Below, one piece after another: positions 1 through 6,027 of a stretch of DNA of 7,488 bases. The notes beneath the pieces are model-generated. The model was not told the origin of the DNA. It worked only from the letters and a program-made list of their open reading frames with translations, and did no database searches. Origin of the DNA: Hyphomicrobiaceae bacterium (GTDB taxonomy: Bacteria; Pseudomonadota; Alphaproteobacteria; Rhizobiales; Hyphomicrobiaceae); NCBI GenBank assembly GCA_020442225.1, contig JAGRKR010000350.1:1-7488 (forward strand), written 5' to 3'. How positions within the stretch are numbered: position 1 is the stretch's first letter; each line of letters opens with the position of its first letter. The translations under genes and the position numbers were made by a program.

Positions 1-866
1 GCCAGGCACCCGACGTAATGCTCGACTGCCGACGTGAGCTCGGTGGAGGCTCGGGAGAGGTCGAGCGACGCATGCACCTGCTCCAGCCTGGCGAGGCGAT
101 CGAGGCCGATGCGCCAGGAGATCGAACCCGCATGCACGCGGTAGAGATAGAGCGGCTCACCGCTGACGACGAAGCGCGCGGAAGCGAGCAAGGCCTCGAG
201 CAGCAGGACATAATCCTCGCCGTTGTGCAGATCCTCGCGGTAGCGCAGGCCCAGGCGGCGCAGCATGTCCGTGCGGATCATCGGCTTGATGGCGCCTAGG
301 CGGGCGTGCTTGTCGAACAGGGCATTGCCGCGCACGAAGGCTGGCGCATCGACCGATACGGCGTATATCCCGGGGTCGCCCGCAAGCATGTACGTCCCGA
401 GCGGCCGTCCGGCTGCATCCATGCGGGCGAAGTTGTCGGCGACGATATCGGCGGATGTCGCCGCGGCGAGCGCGAGGAGGCGGGCGCTCCGGTCGGCCGT
501 AACGAGGTCGTCTCCGTCGAGGACCGCCAGCCACGCCCCTCTGGCCGCCTCGATCCCCATGTTGCGGGCGGCCGATGGACCGCCATTGCTCGAGCGGCGC
601 AGAACGCGCACGCGATCGTCTGCCTCGGCCAGCGTTGCGACGCGGGCCGCCGTGTCGTCGCGCGAGGCGTCGTCGACCACGATCACCTCGACGCGGACAT
701 CCTGCTGAGCGAGGGCGGAGCGCACGGCAGCCTCGATGAAGGGCGCTGCGTTATAGGCGGCCACGATAAACGAGACATCGATCGCGCGCCCTGAGGCGCC
801 CGGCTTCTCCGCTGGAGCGGCCTGCTGGCTCGGTTGTGTCACGGATCGCTCGCTGTCACCGGTCAT
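1..866 (-). CDS. Family 2 glycosyltransferase, C-terminus cut by window edge
   Basis: Reading the minus strand from 866 gives about 288 codons with no stop before the left edge, so the gene is partial at its 3' end. The GT-A fold signature is clear. An N-terminal VSFIVAAYNA strand lies near residues 31-40, a VDDASRDDT nucleotide-binding loop near 64-72, SAARNMG near 98-104, and the metal/nucleotide-sugar motif DGDD near 117-120. A late NGEDYVLLLEAL segment near 215-226 probably supplies the catalytic acidic pair. Family 2 enzymes of this type transfer a sugar from a nucleotide-sugar to an acceptor at the cytoplasmic face, usually in polysaccharide, LPS or glycolipid synthesis. Donor and acceptor cannot be read here. 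The first ~30 residues are a hydrophilic extension. ATG at 866 lacks a strong Shine-Dalgarno sequence, and a GTG at 842 is an alternative start. It lies 132 bp downstream of a second glycosyltransferase on the same strand, probably in one operon. Confidence 0.9.
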   Translation of the reverse strand, partial: MTGDSERSVTQPSQQAAPAEKPGASGRAIDVSFIVAAYNAAPFIEAAVRSALAQQDVRVEVIVVDDASRDDTAARVATLAEADDRVRVLRRSSNGGPSAARNMGIEAARGAWLAVLDGDDLVTADRSARLLALAAATSADIVADNFARMDAAGRPLGTYMLAGDPGIYAVSVDAPAFVRGNALFDKHARLGAIKPMIRTDMLRRLGLRYREDLHNGEDYVLLLEALLASARFVVSGEPLYLYRVHAGSISWRIGLDRLARLEQVHASLDLSRASTELTSAVEHYVGCL

Positions 867-886
867 GCCGGCAGACTGGGCATAGT

Positions 887-916
887 CCGCCGCCCCGCAC
901 AGGGGCGTTTCGGCGG
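887..916. other. GC-rich hairpin between the two glycosyltransferase genes
   Basis: CGCCCC at 891-896 pairs with GGGGCG at 902-907 around a five-base loop. An overlapping alternative pairs CCGCCG at 887-892 with CGGCGG at 911-916, keeping the inner CCCC/GGGG. On the minus strand it sits 21-50 bases before the ATG at 866, inside the presumed leader of the downstream glycosyltransferase. It could tune expression between the two genes. On the plus strand it is followed by TTT, but no plus-strand gene upstream needs a terminator. Pairing is seen directly; any function is a guess, because chance hairpins are common in DNA this GC-rich. Confidence 0.3.
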
Positions 917-998
917 GTCCTGGCGGCGGCGATACGCCAAAAGACCTACGCAATTCGCATGGCGAGAAGGGGCGGCAATGCCACGTCCGCGTTCGGCG

Positions 999-1946
999 TC
1001 AGGTGGGCAGGAGCCCAAACCGCTTGCGCACCTGCCGTCTCCCGAGCGACGACATCGCCCGGGCCAGCCGCCCGAGCGAGATGGACATGCCGGCGCTCTT
1101 GCGCAGCACTTCGGCATGGAAGCGAAAATAGCGGAGGCGGTCGGGCCGCTTGAGAAAGGCGCGGACCAGGCGCTGGTAGTACGTCGCCGACGTCTCGTGC
1201 TTCAACGCCGCGAGCTCGTCCGGCTCGAACAGCGCGTCGCCCATACGGTGCAGCGTCAGATGCCGGTAGAGAACGTCGATGTCGTAGGAGAGCACGCGGC
1301 CGAGCGTAGAGTCGGGATCGCGTGTCGTCTGCGTCAGGACCTCCGGGACGAAGCCGAAGTCCGACTCGAGCAGCACATCGATCGTTGCATCGAGATCGTC
1401 GAAGAAGGCGTCTTTCCGGTAGAACTCCGGCCGCGCCCGCACCAGATCGGCGCGATACATGACCGTCGTCGGGCTGCCGAAGGCGTAGACCTCGCCGCGC
1501 AGCGTCCGGCGGCAGACCTCAGGTCCCGGGATCGCCTCGGGCAAGCGTCCTGCCCCGGCATCCTCGACGACCTCGTCGATCAGGCGATGACTGCTGACGA
1601 CACCGACGCGCGGATGCCGCTCCGCCAGAGCCAGCATGCGCTCGAGGCAGCGAGGCAGCAGGACATCGTCGGCCTGCACGATCTTGCAATAGGTCGCCCG
1701 TGGCGACATCAGGCGCAGCGCGCGGTTGTAGTTCGCGCCCTGGGCCACGTGCGCGTCGGGGGCGACGTAGCGGATACGGCTGTCGCGCGCTGCGTAGCTC
1801 CCAGCGATCGCGCCCGAGCCATCGGTGCTGCAGTTGTCTGCAAGGACGTACTCGAAATCGCCATGCGACTGCTCCAGAACGCTCTCGATGCACCGGGAGA
1901 GCGTGTCGGCAGAGTTGTAGAACGGCGTCACGACGCTGACGTGCAT
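999..1946 (-). CDS. Family 2 glycosyltransferase
   Basis: The protein has 315 residues and a GT-A family 2 core. MHVSVVTPFYNSADTL lies at 1-16, the DNCSTDGSG nucleotide-binding loop at 37-45, and QADD at 91-94 is the DxD-like metal/donor motif. FFDDLDATIDVLLESD further on probably forms part of the acceptor side. Such enzymes add sugars during cell-surface glycan synthesis; the sugar is not predictable. The open frame continues upstream to an ATG at 2078. I chose ATG at 1946 because GGAGGAGG lies ten bases ahead of it, the conserved first beta strand begins there, and the extra 44 upstream residues look like random Arg/Pro-rich translation. No signal peptide or membrane helix is visible, which fits a cytoplasmic or membrane-peripheral enzyme; the C-terminal ~60 residues are rich in Arg/Lys and could bind membrane. 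It probably leads an operon with the glycosyltransferase at 866. Confidence 0.92.
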   Translation of the reverse strand: MHVSVVTPFYNSADTLSRCIESVLEQSHGDFEYVLADNCSTDGSGAIAGSYAARDSRIRYVAPDAHVAQGANYNRALRLMSPRATYCKIVQADDVLLPRCLERMLALAERHPRVGVVSSHRLIDEVVEDAGAGRLPEAIPGPEVCRRTLRGEVYAFGSPTTVMYRADLVRARPEFYRKDAFFDDLDATIDVLLESDFGFVPEVLTQTTRDPDSTLGRVLSYDIDVLYRHLTLHRMGDALFEPDELAALKHETSATYYQRLVRAFLKRPDRLRYFRFHAEVLRKSAGMSISLGRLARAMSSLGRRQVRKRFGLLPT

Positions 1947-2305
1947 TCGCCTCGGGCCTCCTCCGGTTGCCGGCTTCAGAGTAGTCCTGCTCGGCCCTGC
2001 TCGCGCTCCTACTTCCTTGGTACGGCGGAGGTTGGTCGGGCGCCGCAGCTCCGCAACCCGGACCGTGAGCCTGCGCACGATCGGCTTCTGGGCGAGGGTG
2101 TTTCACCGCCATCTTCGTTGCGGCGCGCGGCGTCCTCGTTGCAACCGGGACACGTCAACCGGTGGCGCGCGCGCACTTTCCGCCCAATCCCTTGTGGCAG
2201 TCTCGCCTACCGGATTACCGTAGAGGATGGTTGAAGAACCCACGGCCATTGTCATCGGAGCATGTTGCTGCGTCCTCCCGGCCGCCCAATGGGAGTGAAC
2301 AGTTC
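1947..2305. other. Divergent intergenic region, no gene seen
   Basis: These 359 bases separate the glycosyltransferase unit (minus) from the outer-membrane protein gene (plus) and should hold promoters for both. I see no convincing coding frame. The only promoter-like pair on the plus strand is TTGTGG at 2192-2197 with TACCGT at 2216-2221 (18-base spacer), which matches only half of each consensus hexamer and is too weak to call. A GCGGAG/CTCCGC pair at 2025-2030 and 2049-2054 is probably chance. The ribosome binding sites are clear at both ends: GGAGGAGG for the minus gene and GGGAG at about 2291-2295 for the plus gene. Confidence 0.5.
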
Positions 2306-3127
2306 ATGAGCACGACTTCTGTCAGGGTGCGGACCGCCAGCACATCGCGCGCGACCGGATATGTCCACATAGCGCTGATGCTCCTGCTGGCCATCGGCCT
2401 GCACCTGTCGCCGCAACAGGCCGCCGCGCAGGAGGGGCGAGGCTCAGGCTCGCCGTTCGCAGGTTATTACCTCGGTTTGCAAGGCGGATACGCCTGGGGG
2501 CGGACCTCGATCAAGGACGGTGGCACTGCCATTACCAATCCCCCGTTTGGCGCCTTTTCGTGCGGCCCGGCGCTCACGGGAAACTATTGCAGCGTCCCCT
2601 TGAAGCTCGAGGCCGATGGGGGGCTTGCGAGTATCACGCTCGGGCGCAACTTCACCACCGGCCCTTTCCTTCTCGGCCTCGAGGCGGAGTTCGGGTTGAC
2701 CAATGTCACGTCTGACAAGACGTTGATCCGCCCCTTCAACGATCGCGACTTCGCGGTTCTGCGCTACGGGTGGTACACGGCGCTCACGGCTCGGCTTGGC
2801 CACACGATCGGTCGCGGTCTCGTTTATGTGAAAGCTGGGGCCGCACTCGCTCGCATCAAGCACAAAGCTGCCGATATCGATCTGGTGGGCGGTACGTTTC
2901 AGATTTATCCGGGCAGCGTCACCAGCGACGACAGCGTACGTCTCGGCCTCGTCCTCGGCGCTGGCGTCGAGTATGCTCTGACTGAGACCGTCTCACTCCG
3001 AGCCGAATACGTCCACATGGGCTTTGCCTCCGAGACCTCGCGCAGCCCGGATGGTGACATCTACCGCCACGAGGCGGATCTGCACTCTGTACGCATCGGC
3101 CTCAACTGGCGGCTCCTGCCCCGCTAG
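2306..3127 (+). CDS. Outer-membrane beta-barrel protein, Omp25/OMP_b-brl-like
   Basis: This is a 273-residue secreted protein. The N-terminus is basic with several Ser/Thr (residues 1-18), followed by a hydrophobic stretch (HIALMLLLAIGL, about 21-32) and an AAA-Q site, so signal peptidase I should cut after residue 41. The mature part opens with FAGYYLGLQGGYAWG, a typical first strand of small Omp25/LomR-type barrels. It then alternates amphipathic strands and glycine turns: GLEAEFG, LTARLGHTIG, LVYVKAGAALARI, GLVLGAGVEYAL and LRAEYVHMGF. It ends in VRIGLNWRLLPR, a last strand with aromatic and polar alternation. Eight strands are likely. Such proteins are abundant structural or stress-related outer-membrane components in alphaproteobacteria; a specific transport role cannot be assigned. 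The frame is open from 2162, but ATG at 2306 has GGGAG ten bases upstream and begins the signal peptide. Two cysteines (in FSCGPA and NYCSVP) in an early loop may form a disulfide. Confidence 0.88.
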   Translation: MSTTSVRVRTASTSRATGYVHIALMLLLAIGLHLSPQQAAAQEGRGSGSPFAGYYLGLQGGYAWGRTSIKDGGTAITNPPFGAFSCGPALTGNYCSVPLKLEADGGLASITLGRNFTTGPFLLGLEAEFGLTNVTSDKTLIRPFNDRDFAVLRYGWYTALTARLGHTIGRGLVYVKAGAALARIKHKAADIDLVGGTFQIYPGSVTSDDSVRLGLVLGAGVEYALTETVSLRAEYVHMGFASETSRSPDGDIYRHEADLHSVRIGLNWRLLPR

Positions 3128-3157
3128 CGCCGTCTCCCCCTGCCGACCGCAGATCAC

Positions 3158-3289
3158 GTGGCACGGCAGATCCTGCGGACGGAATCGGCGGCCCGCGACG
3201 AGGCGGGCTACGACGCGTTCATCCGGCGCATCGGCGGGCGCGGCAGCCGCAGTCGGATCTCGCTCATGACGGGTCGCTCATGCACGTGA
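3158..3289 (+). pseudogene. Possible small ORF or decayed coding remnant
   Basis: After the barrel gene's TAG the same frame stays open, and from a GTG at 3158 it runs 43 codons to TGA at 3287. The inferred product has a protein-like stretch, ARQILRTESAARDEAGYDAF, followed by IRRIGGRG, which looks like an amphipathic helix rather than random Arg/Pro translation. There is no good ribosome binding site, and I recognise no family. It may be the leftover of a gene, a short unannotated gene, or simply high-GC open frame. Two CGCTCATG direct repeats (3261-3268 and 3275-3282) lie at its end. Confidence 0.2.
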
Positions 3290-3310
3290 TCGTCTGGCGC
3301 GAAACATCGG

Positions 3311-3334
3311 CGAGCCGGCTGCCCACCCGGCTCG
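3311..3334 (-). terminator. Hairpin after the FNT channel gene
   Basis: CGAGCCGG at 3311-3318 pairs perfectly with CCGGCTCG at 3327-3334 around an eight-base loop. It begins 20 bases past the stop of the minus-strand channel gene. In that direction it is followed by CCGATGTTTC, a poor U-tract, so it is a plausible but not classical intrinsic terminator. It lies between two convergent genes, where a terminator is expected. Confidence 0.5.
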
Positions 3335-3354
3335 GGATCGCCACAATGATCGTC

Positions 3355-4191
3355 TCACCGGCTCTTGTCTGCGCGCAAGTAGACGAGCCAATAGACGAGC
3401 GCCACCAGAACACCACCGCCGCCGATATTGCCGATGGTGACCGGCAGAAGATTGGCGACGAGCGCGCCGATGCCGATGCCGGAAGCGCCATTGAGCGCGC
3501 CGATCGGGATCAGGTACATGTTGGCGATGGAGTGCTCGAGCCCGAGCGCCACGAAAGCGGTGATCGGAAAGACGATGGCGAGCACCTTGCCCGACACGGT
3601 ATGCGCGGCAAAGCACATCCAGACGGCGAGACAGACGAGCGTGTTGCAGAGGACGCCGCGCGCGAACGCTTGCATCGGGTCCAGCGCTACCTTGGCCTGG
3701 GCGATGGCCGCGGCGGTCTTGGCCACGGCCCCGTCGCCGGTCGCCATGATGCCGGAAAGCTGCACGAGCACGACGGTGCCGAGCGCGCCGACGAGATTGC
3801 CGAGATAGACGAGCCCCCAATTCCTGAGCAGGGCTGCGGTGGACACGCGGCCATCCGCCCAGGCCATGACGATGAGGCTGTTGCCGGTGAACAGCTCGGC
3901 ACCGCCGATGAGCACGAGGATCAGCCCGAGCGAGAAGGCGAGGCCGCCGACGAGGCGCGTCGGGCCGAGGCCGAGCTCGCTGCCGGTGATCGTCACGGTA
4001 TAGAACATGGCGCCGAAGGAGATGAAGGCGCCGGCCAGGACGCCGAGCGTGAGGAGCGGGATCAGCGGTAGATTGGCCTTGCGCACCCCGACCTCCTCGA
4101 CGAGATGCGCAATTCTGGCCGGTGACACGACATCGAGCGGGTGGGGCTCGCTCGGCAGTTCATCCGGGCGTCGTGTGGTCTCGACCGTCAT
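3355..4191 (-). CDS. Formate/nitrite transporter (FNT) family channel
   Basis: This 278-residue integral membrane protein has six hydrophobic segments, the size and topology of the FocA/NirC/HSC family. These form pentameric, aquaporin-like channels for formate, nitrite or hydrosulfide in the inner membrane. Family marks seen, numbered from the chosen start: ELFTGN at 99-104, the omega-loop region with its conserved Thr at 102; NTLVCLAVWM at 183-192; EHSIANMYLIP at 219-229, with the central pore His at 220; and NLLPVTIGNIGGG near 247-259. The first ~35 residues are a soluble N-terminal arm. The substrate cannot be fixed from these motifs. I chose ATG at 4191 because GGGAG ends six bases before it; the upstream ATG at 4197 directly abuts that GGGAG, leaving no spacing. 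It is divergent from the oxygenase pair and shares a control region with FNR/FixK-like boxes, which fits the anaerobic or microaerobic use known for many FNT genes. No pyruvate formate-lyase or nitrite reductase gene lies beside it here. Confidence 0.92.
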   Translation of the reverse strand: MTVETTRRPDELPSEPHPLDVVSPARIAHLVEEVGVRKANLPLIPLLTLGVLAGAFISFGAMFYTVTITGSELGLGPTRLVGGLAFSLGLILVLIGGAELFTGNSLIVMAWADGRVSTAALLRNWGLVYLGNLVGALGTVVLVQLSGIMATGDGAVAKTAAAIAQAKVALDPMQAFARGVLCNTLVCLAVWMCFAAHTVSGKVLAIVFPITAFVALGLEHSIANMYLIPIGALNGASGIGIGALVANLLPVTIGNIGGGGVLVALVYWLVYLRADKSR

Positions 4192-4314
4192 TCCCATCTC
4201 CCGATTCGTCCGGCATCGCGGTGCAGCCCCGCCGGGCCGGCGTTTCCCCTGAACACGTGCGCTGCGTCACCAGGACACCCTGCACGAGACGTAGCGGATT
4301 CCGGCAACCTCTTC

Positions 4315-4328
4315 ATGACTGAAATCAA
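4315..4328. promoter_or_regulatory. Candidate FNR/FixK box, FNT-proximal
   Basis: The plus strand reads ATGACTGAAATCAA; on the minus strand it is TTGATTTCAGTCAT, matching TTGAT-N4-ATCAA at 8 of 10 defined bases with one perfect half-site. Its centre is about 130 bases upstream of the FNT start. Crp/Fnr proteins of this type activate genes at low oxygen, normally from about 41 bases before the transcription start. No strong -10 is visible at the matching place, so this is a candidate only. Confidence 0.4.
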
Positions 4329-4403
4329 GGAATTGCCCCAACTCCGGCGGCCCCGCACGGCGTGCGACGCGTTGGCCCGCTGCGGCAAACTGGGCGTCGA
4401 CCT

Positions 4404-4417
4404 TTGCGAAAGATCAA
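4404..4417. promoter_or_regulatory. Candidate FNR/FixK box, oxygenase-proximal
   Basis: TTGCGAAAGATCAA, or TTGATCTTTCGCAA on the other strand, matches the TTGAT-N4-ATCAA consensus at 8 of 10 positions. It also fits the looser alphaproteobacterial FixK/FnrL pattern TTG(A/C)-N6-TCAA completely. It lies about 117 bases before the oxygenase ATG at 4528 and 213 bases from the FNT start. A TAGCCT at 4439-4444 could be the -10 for a plus-strand start near 4451, but matches only three of six bases. Direction of action is not settled. Confidence 0.5.
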
Positions 4418-4527
4418 AACCGCGCAAGCGTCTCGAACTAGCCTTCAGTGAGCATCAGAGTCGGCGCCAGAGTCGAGCGAACAGTAGAAGGGGCGGTGCC
4501 GGACGAAGCGATCAACAGGGGGTAGCA

Positions 4528-5235
4528 ATGCAAGGCATGGCTGGAGCGCAGGTCACAGCGACCGGGACGCATCGCGGCACGGCGCCGACCGGAAAACCAC
4601 CGGCGATGCTCGATCTCGGCCCCGTGGCAGCGGCCGAGGTTCATCACGATCCCTTCGTCTTCTTCACGGCGAGCCCGCTGCTGAGCGACGCCGCTCTCGC
4701 CGCCGTGCGCGCCGACTTCCCGAAGATCGACAAGCCCGGCATCTATCCGCTGTCGGCGCTCGAGTGCAGCGGCGCTTTCGCCCGCCTGATCGACGATATC
4801 CGTTCCGAGGCGCTGGCGGAGCTGGTCGGCGAGAAGCTCGGTGTCGAGCTCAGGGGGCTGCCGCTGATGATCACCGTGCGCGGGCACGCGCAGAAAAAAG
4901 ATGGCCGCATCCACACCGACACCAAGGACAAGGTCGCGACCTGCCTGCTCTATCTGAACGAACGCTGGGACGATGCGGGAGGCCGGTTGCGCATGCTGCG
5001 CAGCGGAACCGACCTCGAGGACTATGCGGCGGAGGTCTCGCCGAGCGGCGGCACGCTCGCCGCCTTCAAGGTCGCCGGCAACTCGTGGCACGGCCACAAG
5101 CCGTTCGTGGGTGAGCGTCGCTACGTGATGTTCAACTGGGTCCGCTCGGAGGCCGCACTCAATCACCAGCTCGGCCGCCACAAGTTCTCGGCCGCCATCA
5201 AGCGGCTGGTGCCGTTCTTCTACAGGGGGAAGTGA
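4528..5235 (+). CDS. 2-oxoglutarate/Fe(II)-dependent oxygenase (first of pair)
   Basis: This 235-residue soluble protein carries the jelly-roll metal site of the 2OG-Fe(II) oxygenase superfamily. HTD at 129-131 gives the first His and Asp. SWHGH at 186-190 gives the distal His (probably 188), and ERRYVMFNW at 196-204 gives the Arg (197 or 198) that should hold the 2-oxoglutarate carboxylate. CLLYLN after the HTD and GGRLRML match the usual strands. Members couple O2 and 2-oxoglutarate to hydroxylation of proteins, lipids, sugars or small molecules; the substrate here is unknown. No signal peptide is seen, so it is probably cytoplasmic. The frame is open from 4141, but AGGGGG lies five bases before the ATG at 4528 and the earlier residues look non-coding. 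A later ATG at 4537 is possible. It is one base from a second oxygenase gene and the two are surely co-transcribed. Confidence 0.88.
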   Translation: MQGMAGAQVTATGTHRGTAPTGKPPAMLDLGPVAAAEVHHDPFVFFTASPLLSDAALAAVRADFPKIDKPGIYPLSALECSGAFARLIDDIRSEALAELVGEKLGVELRGLPLMITVRGHAQKKDGRIHTDTKDKVATCLLYLNERWDDAGGRLRMLRSGTDLEDYAAEVSPSGGTLAAFKVAGNSWHGHKPFVGERRYVMFNWVRSEAALNHQLGRHKFSAAIKRLVPFFYRGK

Positions 5236-5236
5236 C

Positions 5237-5908
5237 ATGAATGCCATGCCAGCGCCGAAGCTGGAGCCGGTCGATGGAGAGGCCGTCGTCCAGTCGTTCC
5301 TGAGCTGCCTGCAACGGGCCAGGCACGAGACGAAGCCGTTCGATTTCTGGCTGCTCGAAGACGCACTGCCGATCGAGGACGCCAACGGGATCGTGGCGCT
5401 GCCGTTCGCCCCGCCGGCGGAAATCCTGTTCAACGGCAAGCGCGAAACGAACAATGCCACGCGCGTCTATTTCACGCCCGAGAACCAGGCGCGTTTCCCC
5501 GTCTGCGCGCGTGTCGCCGCCGGTTTCGACGATCCGCGCGTGCGGCGCACCATCGAGGAAAGCACGGGGACGGACCTGACGGGCACGCGGCTCCGGATCG
5601 AGTATTGCCAGGATACGCCCGGCTTCTGGCTGGAGCCGCACACGGACATCTTCGTCAAGAAGTTCACGATGCTGGTCTACCTCTCGGACGATCCGGGCCT
5701 GAAGCTCGCCGGCACCGACATCCACGAAGGTCCGCCCGATTTCCGCTACGTCTGCTCGGCCCCCTATGGCATGAACAAGGGAGTGATCTTCATCCCGGGC
5801 AAGACGAGCTGGCACGGGGTCGGCCACCACCCCGTCACAGGGACTCGCCGGTCGATCATCATCAATTTCGTCACTGCCGACTGGCGAGATACCTGGGAGC
5901 TTTGCTGA
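5237..5908 (+). CDS. 2-oxoglutarate/Fe(II)-dependent oxygenase (second of pair)
   Basis: This 223-residue soluble protein has its own intact metal site. HTD lies at 135-137, the distal His is in SWHG at 193, and TRRSIIINFV at 203-212 supplies the 2-oxoglutarate-binding Arg (204 or 205). Around the site it resembles its neighbour: both read HTD, then a Lys, a Thr/hydrophobic stretch ending YL, later SWHG, then RR and a hydrophobic N-x-V. The pair is therefore probably an old duplication. The N-terminal ~115 residues differ from those of the first protein and probably carry substrate or partner contacts. Its ATG begins one base after the first gene's TGA, and AGGGGG seven bases upstream lies inside the end of the first gene, so translation is likely coupled. 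Such pairs may act in sequence on one substrate or form a heteromer, but neither can be shown here. No signal peptide is seen, and no neighbour names the substrate. Confidence 0.87.
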   Translation: MNAMPAPKLEPVDGEAVVQSFLSCLQRARHETKPFDFWLLEDALPIEDANGIVALPFAPPAEILFNGKRETNNATRVYFTPENQARFPVCARVAAGFDDPRVRRTIEESTGTDLTGTRLRIEYCQDTPGFWLEPHTDIFVKKFTMLVYLSDDPGLKLAGTDIHEGPPDFRYVCSAPYGMNKGVIFIPGKTSWHGVGHHPVTGTRRSIIINFVTADWRDTWELC

Positions 5909-5915
5909 GCGGGCC

Positions 5916-5928
5916 GGCAGGCGCTGCC
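5916..5928 (+). terminator. Weak hairpin after the oxygenase pair
   Basis: GGCAG at 5916-5920 pairs with CTGCC at 5924-5928 around GCG, eight bases past the second oxygenase stop. No T-run follows, and an overlapping CAGGC/GCCTG pairing competes with it. It may contribute to ending the oxygenase transcript, but is weak. Confidence 0.25.
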
Positions 5929-5973
5929 TGATGTCTGCGGCGCGCGACGCTTAAGGGTCCGATCACTTTGATG

Positions 5974-6000
5974 TGTCGAGGACGCCAAGCCCTCTCGACA
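5974..6000. promoter_or_regulatory. Inverted repeat upstream of metal genes, candidate operator
   Basis: TGTCGAG at 5974-5980 is repeated in perfect inverted form as CTCGACA at 5994-6000. The half-site centres are 20 bases apart, two helical turns, as expected for a dimeric regulator bound to one DNA face. It ends 27 bases before the ATG at 6028, within the likely leader or promoter of the His/Cys-rich gene. TTGATG at 5968-5973 abuts it and could be a -35, but no -10 is evident. It may be a metal-responsive operator or an RNA hairpin. I do not recognise it as a CueR, CsoR or CusR site. Confidence 0.35.
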
Positions 6001-6027
6001 AGTCGCGAAAATCGACGATCATGAGGG

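Larger units (their letters stand above)
4192..4527. other. Divergent control region between FNT and oxygenase genes
   Basis: This 336-base gap has no convincing gene of its own. The plus-strand frame of the first oxygenase happens to stay open from 4141, but that upstream part has no family similarity I can recognise and overlaps the start of the FNT gene. It holds two FNR/FixK-like dyads (listed separately) and a CAGAGTCG direct repeat at 4456-4463 and 4468-4475, twelve bases apart. A weak -10-like TAGCCT at 4439-4444 sits at roughly the right distance from the second dyad for plus-strand activation. AGGGGG at about 4517-4522 is the ribosome binding site for the oxygenase. Confidence 0.5.

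Noticed and set aside
306..794. Plus-strand open frame of 162 codons at the left edge
   Set aside because: The minus strand here reads continuously as a glycosyltransferase with VDDAS and DGDD motifs, so this is a shadow frame.
2192..2221. TTGTGG/TACCGT as a promoter for the barrel gene
   Set aside because: Each hexamer matches its consensus at only three of six bases, which is common by chance.
834..2234. Long plus-strand open frame of 466 codons
   Set aside because: It lies antisense to a clear glycosyltransferase with a strong ribosome binding site. Its translation is rich in Arg, His and Gln with no domain, as expected of a shadow frame in GC-rich DNA.
2162..2305. Extended N-terminus of the barrel protein from an ATG at 2162
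   Set aside because: A signal peptide begins at the ATG at 2306, which has GGGAG at good spacing. The extra 48 residues would bury the signal peptide inside the protein.
3261..3282. CGCTCATG direct repeats as a regulator site or attachment site
   Set aside because: The repeats are only eight bases, lie between convergent genes where a promoter is not expected, and no integrase or mobile gene is nearby.
3280..4071. Plus-strand open frame of 263 codons
   Set aside because: It is antisense to the FNT channel. The charged, Asp/Glu/Arg-rich translation is typical of the opposite strand of a membrane protein gene.
4141..4527. Extended N-terminus of the first oxygenase from an ATG at 4141
   Set aside because: It would overlap the start of the divergent FNT gene and swallow the control region. 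The residues look like non-coding translation, and ATG at 4528 has a proper ribosome binding site.
4438..5460. Minus-strand open frame of 340 codons
   Set aside because: It is antisense to the two oxygenases, whose full active-site motifs show the plus strand is coding. No recognisable domain or signal is present in this frame.
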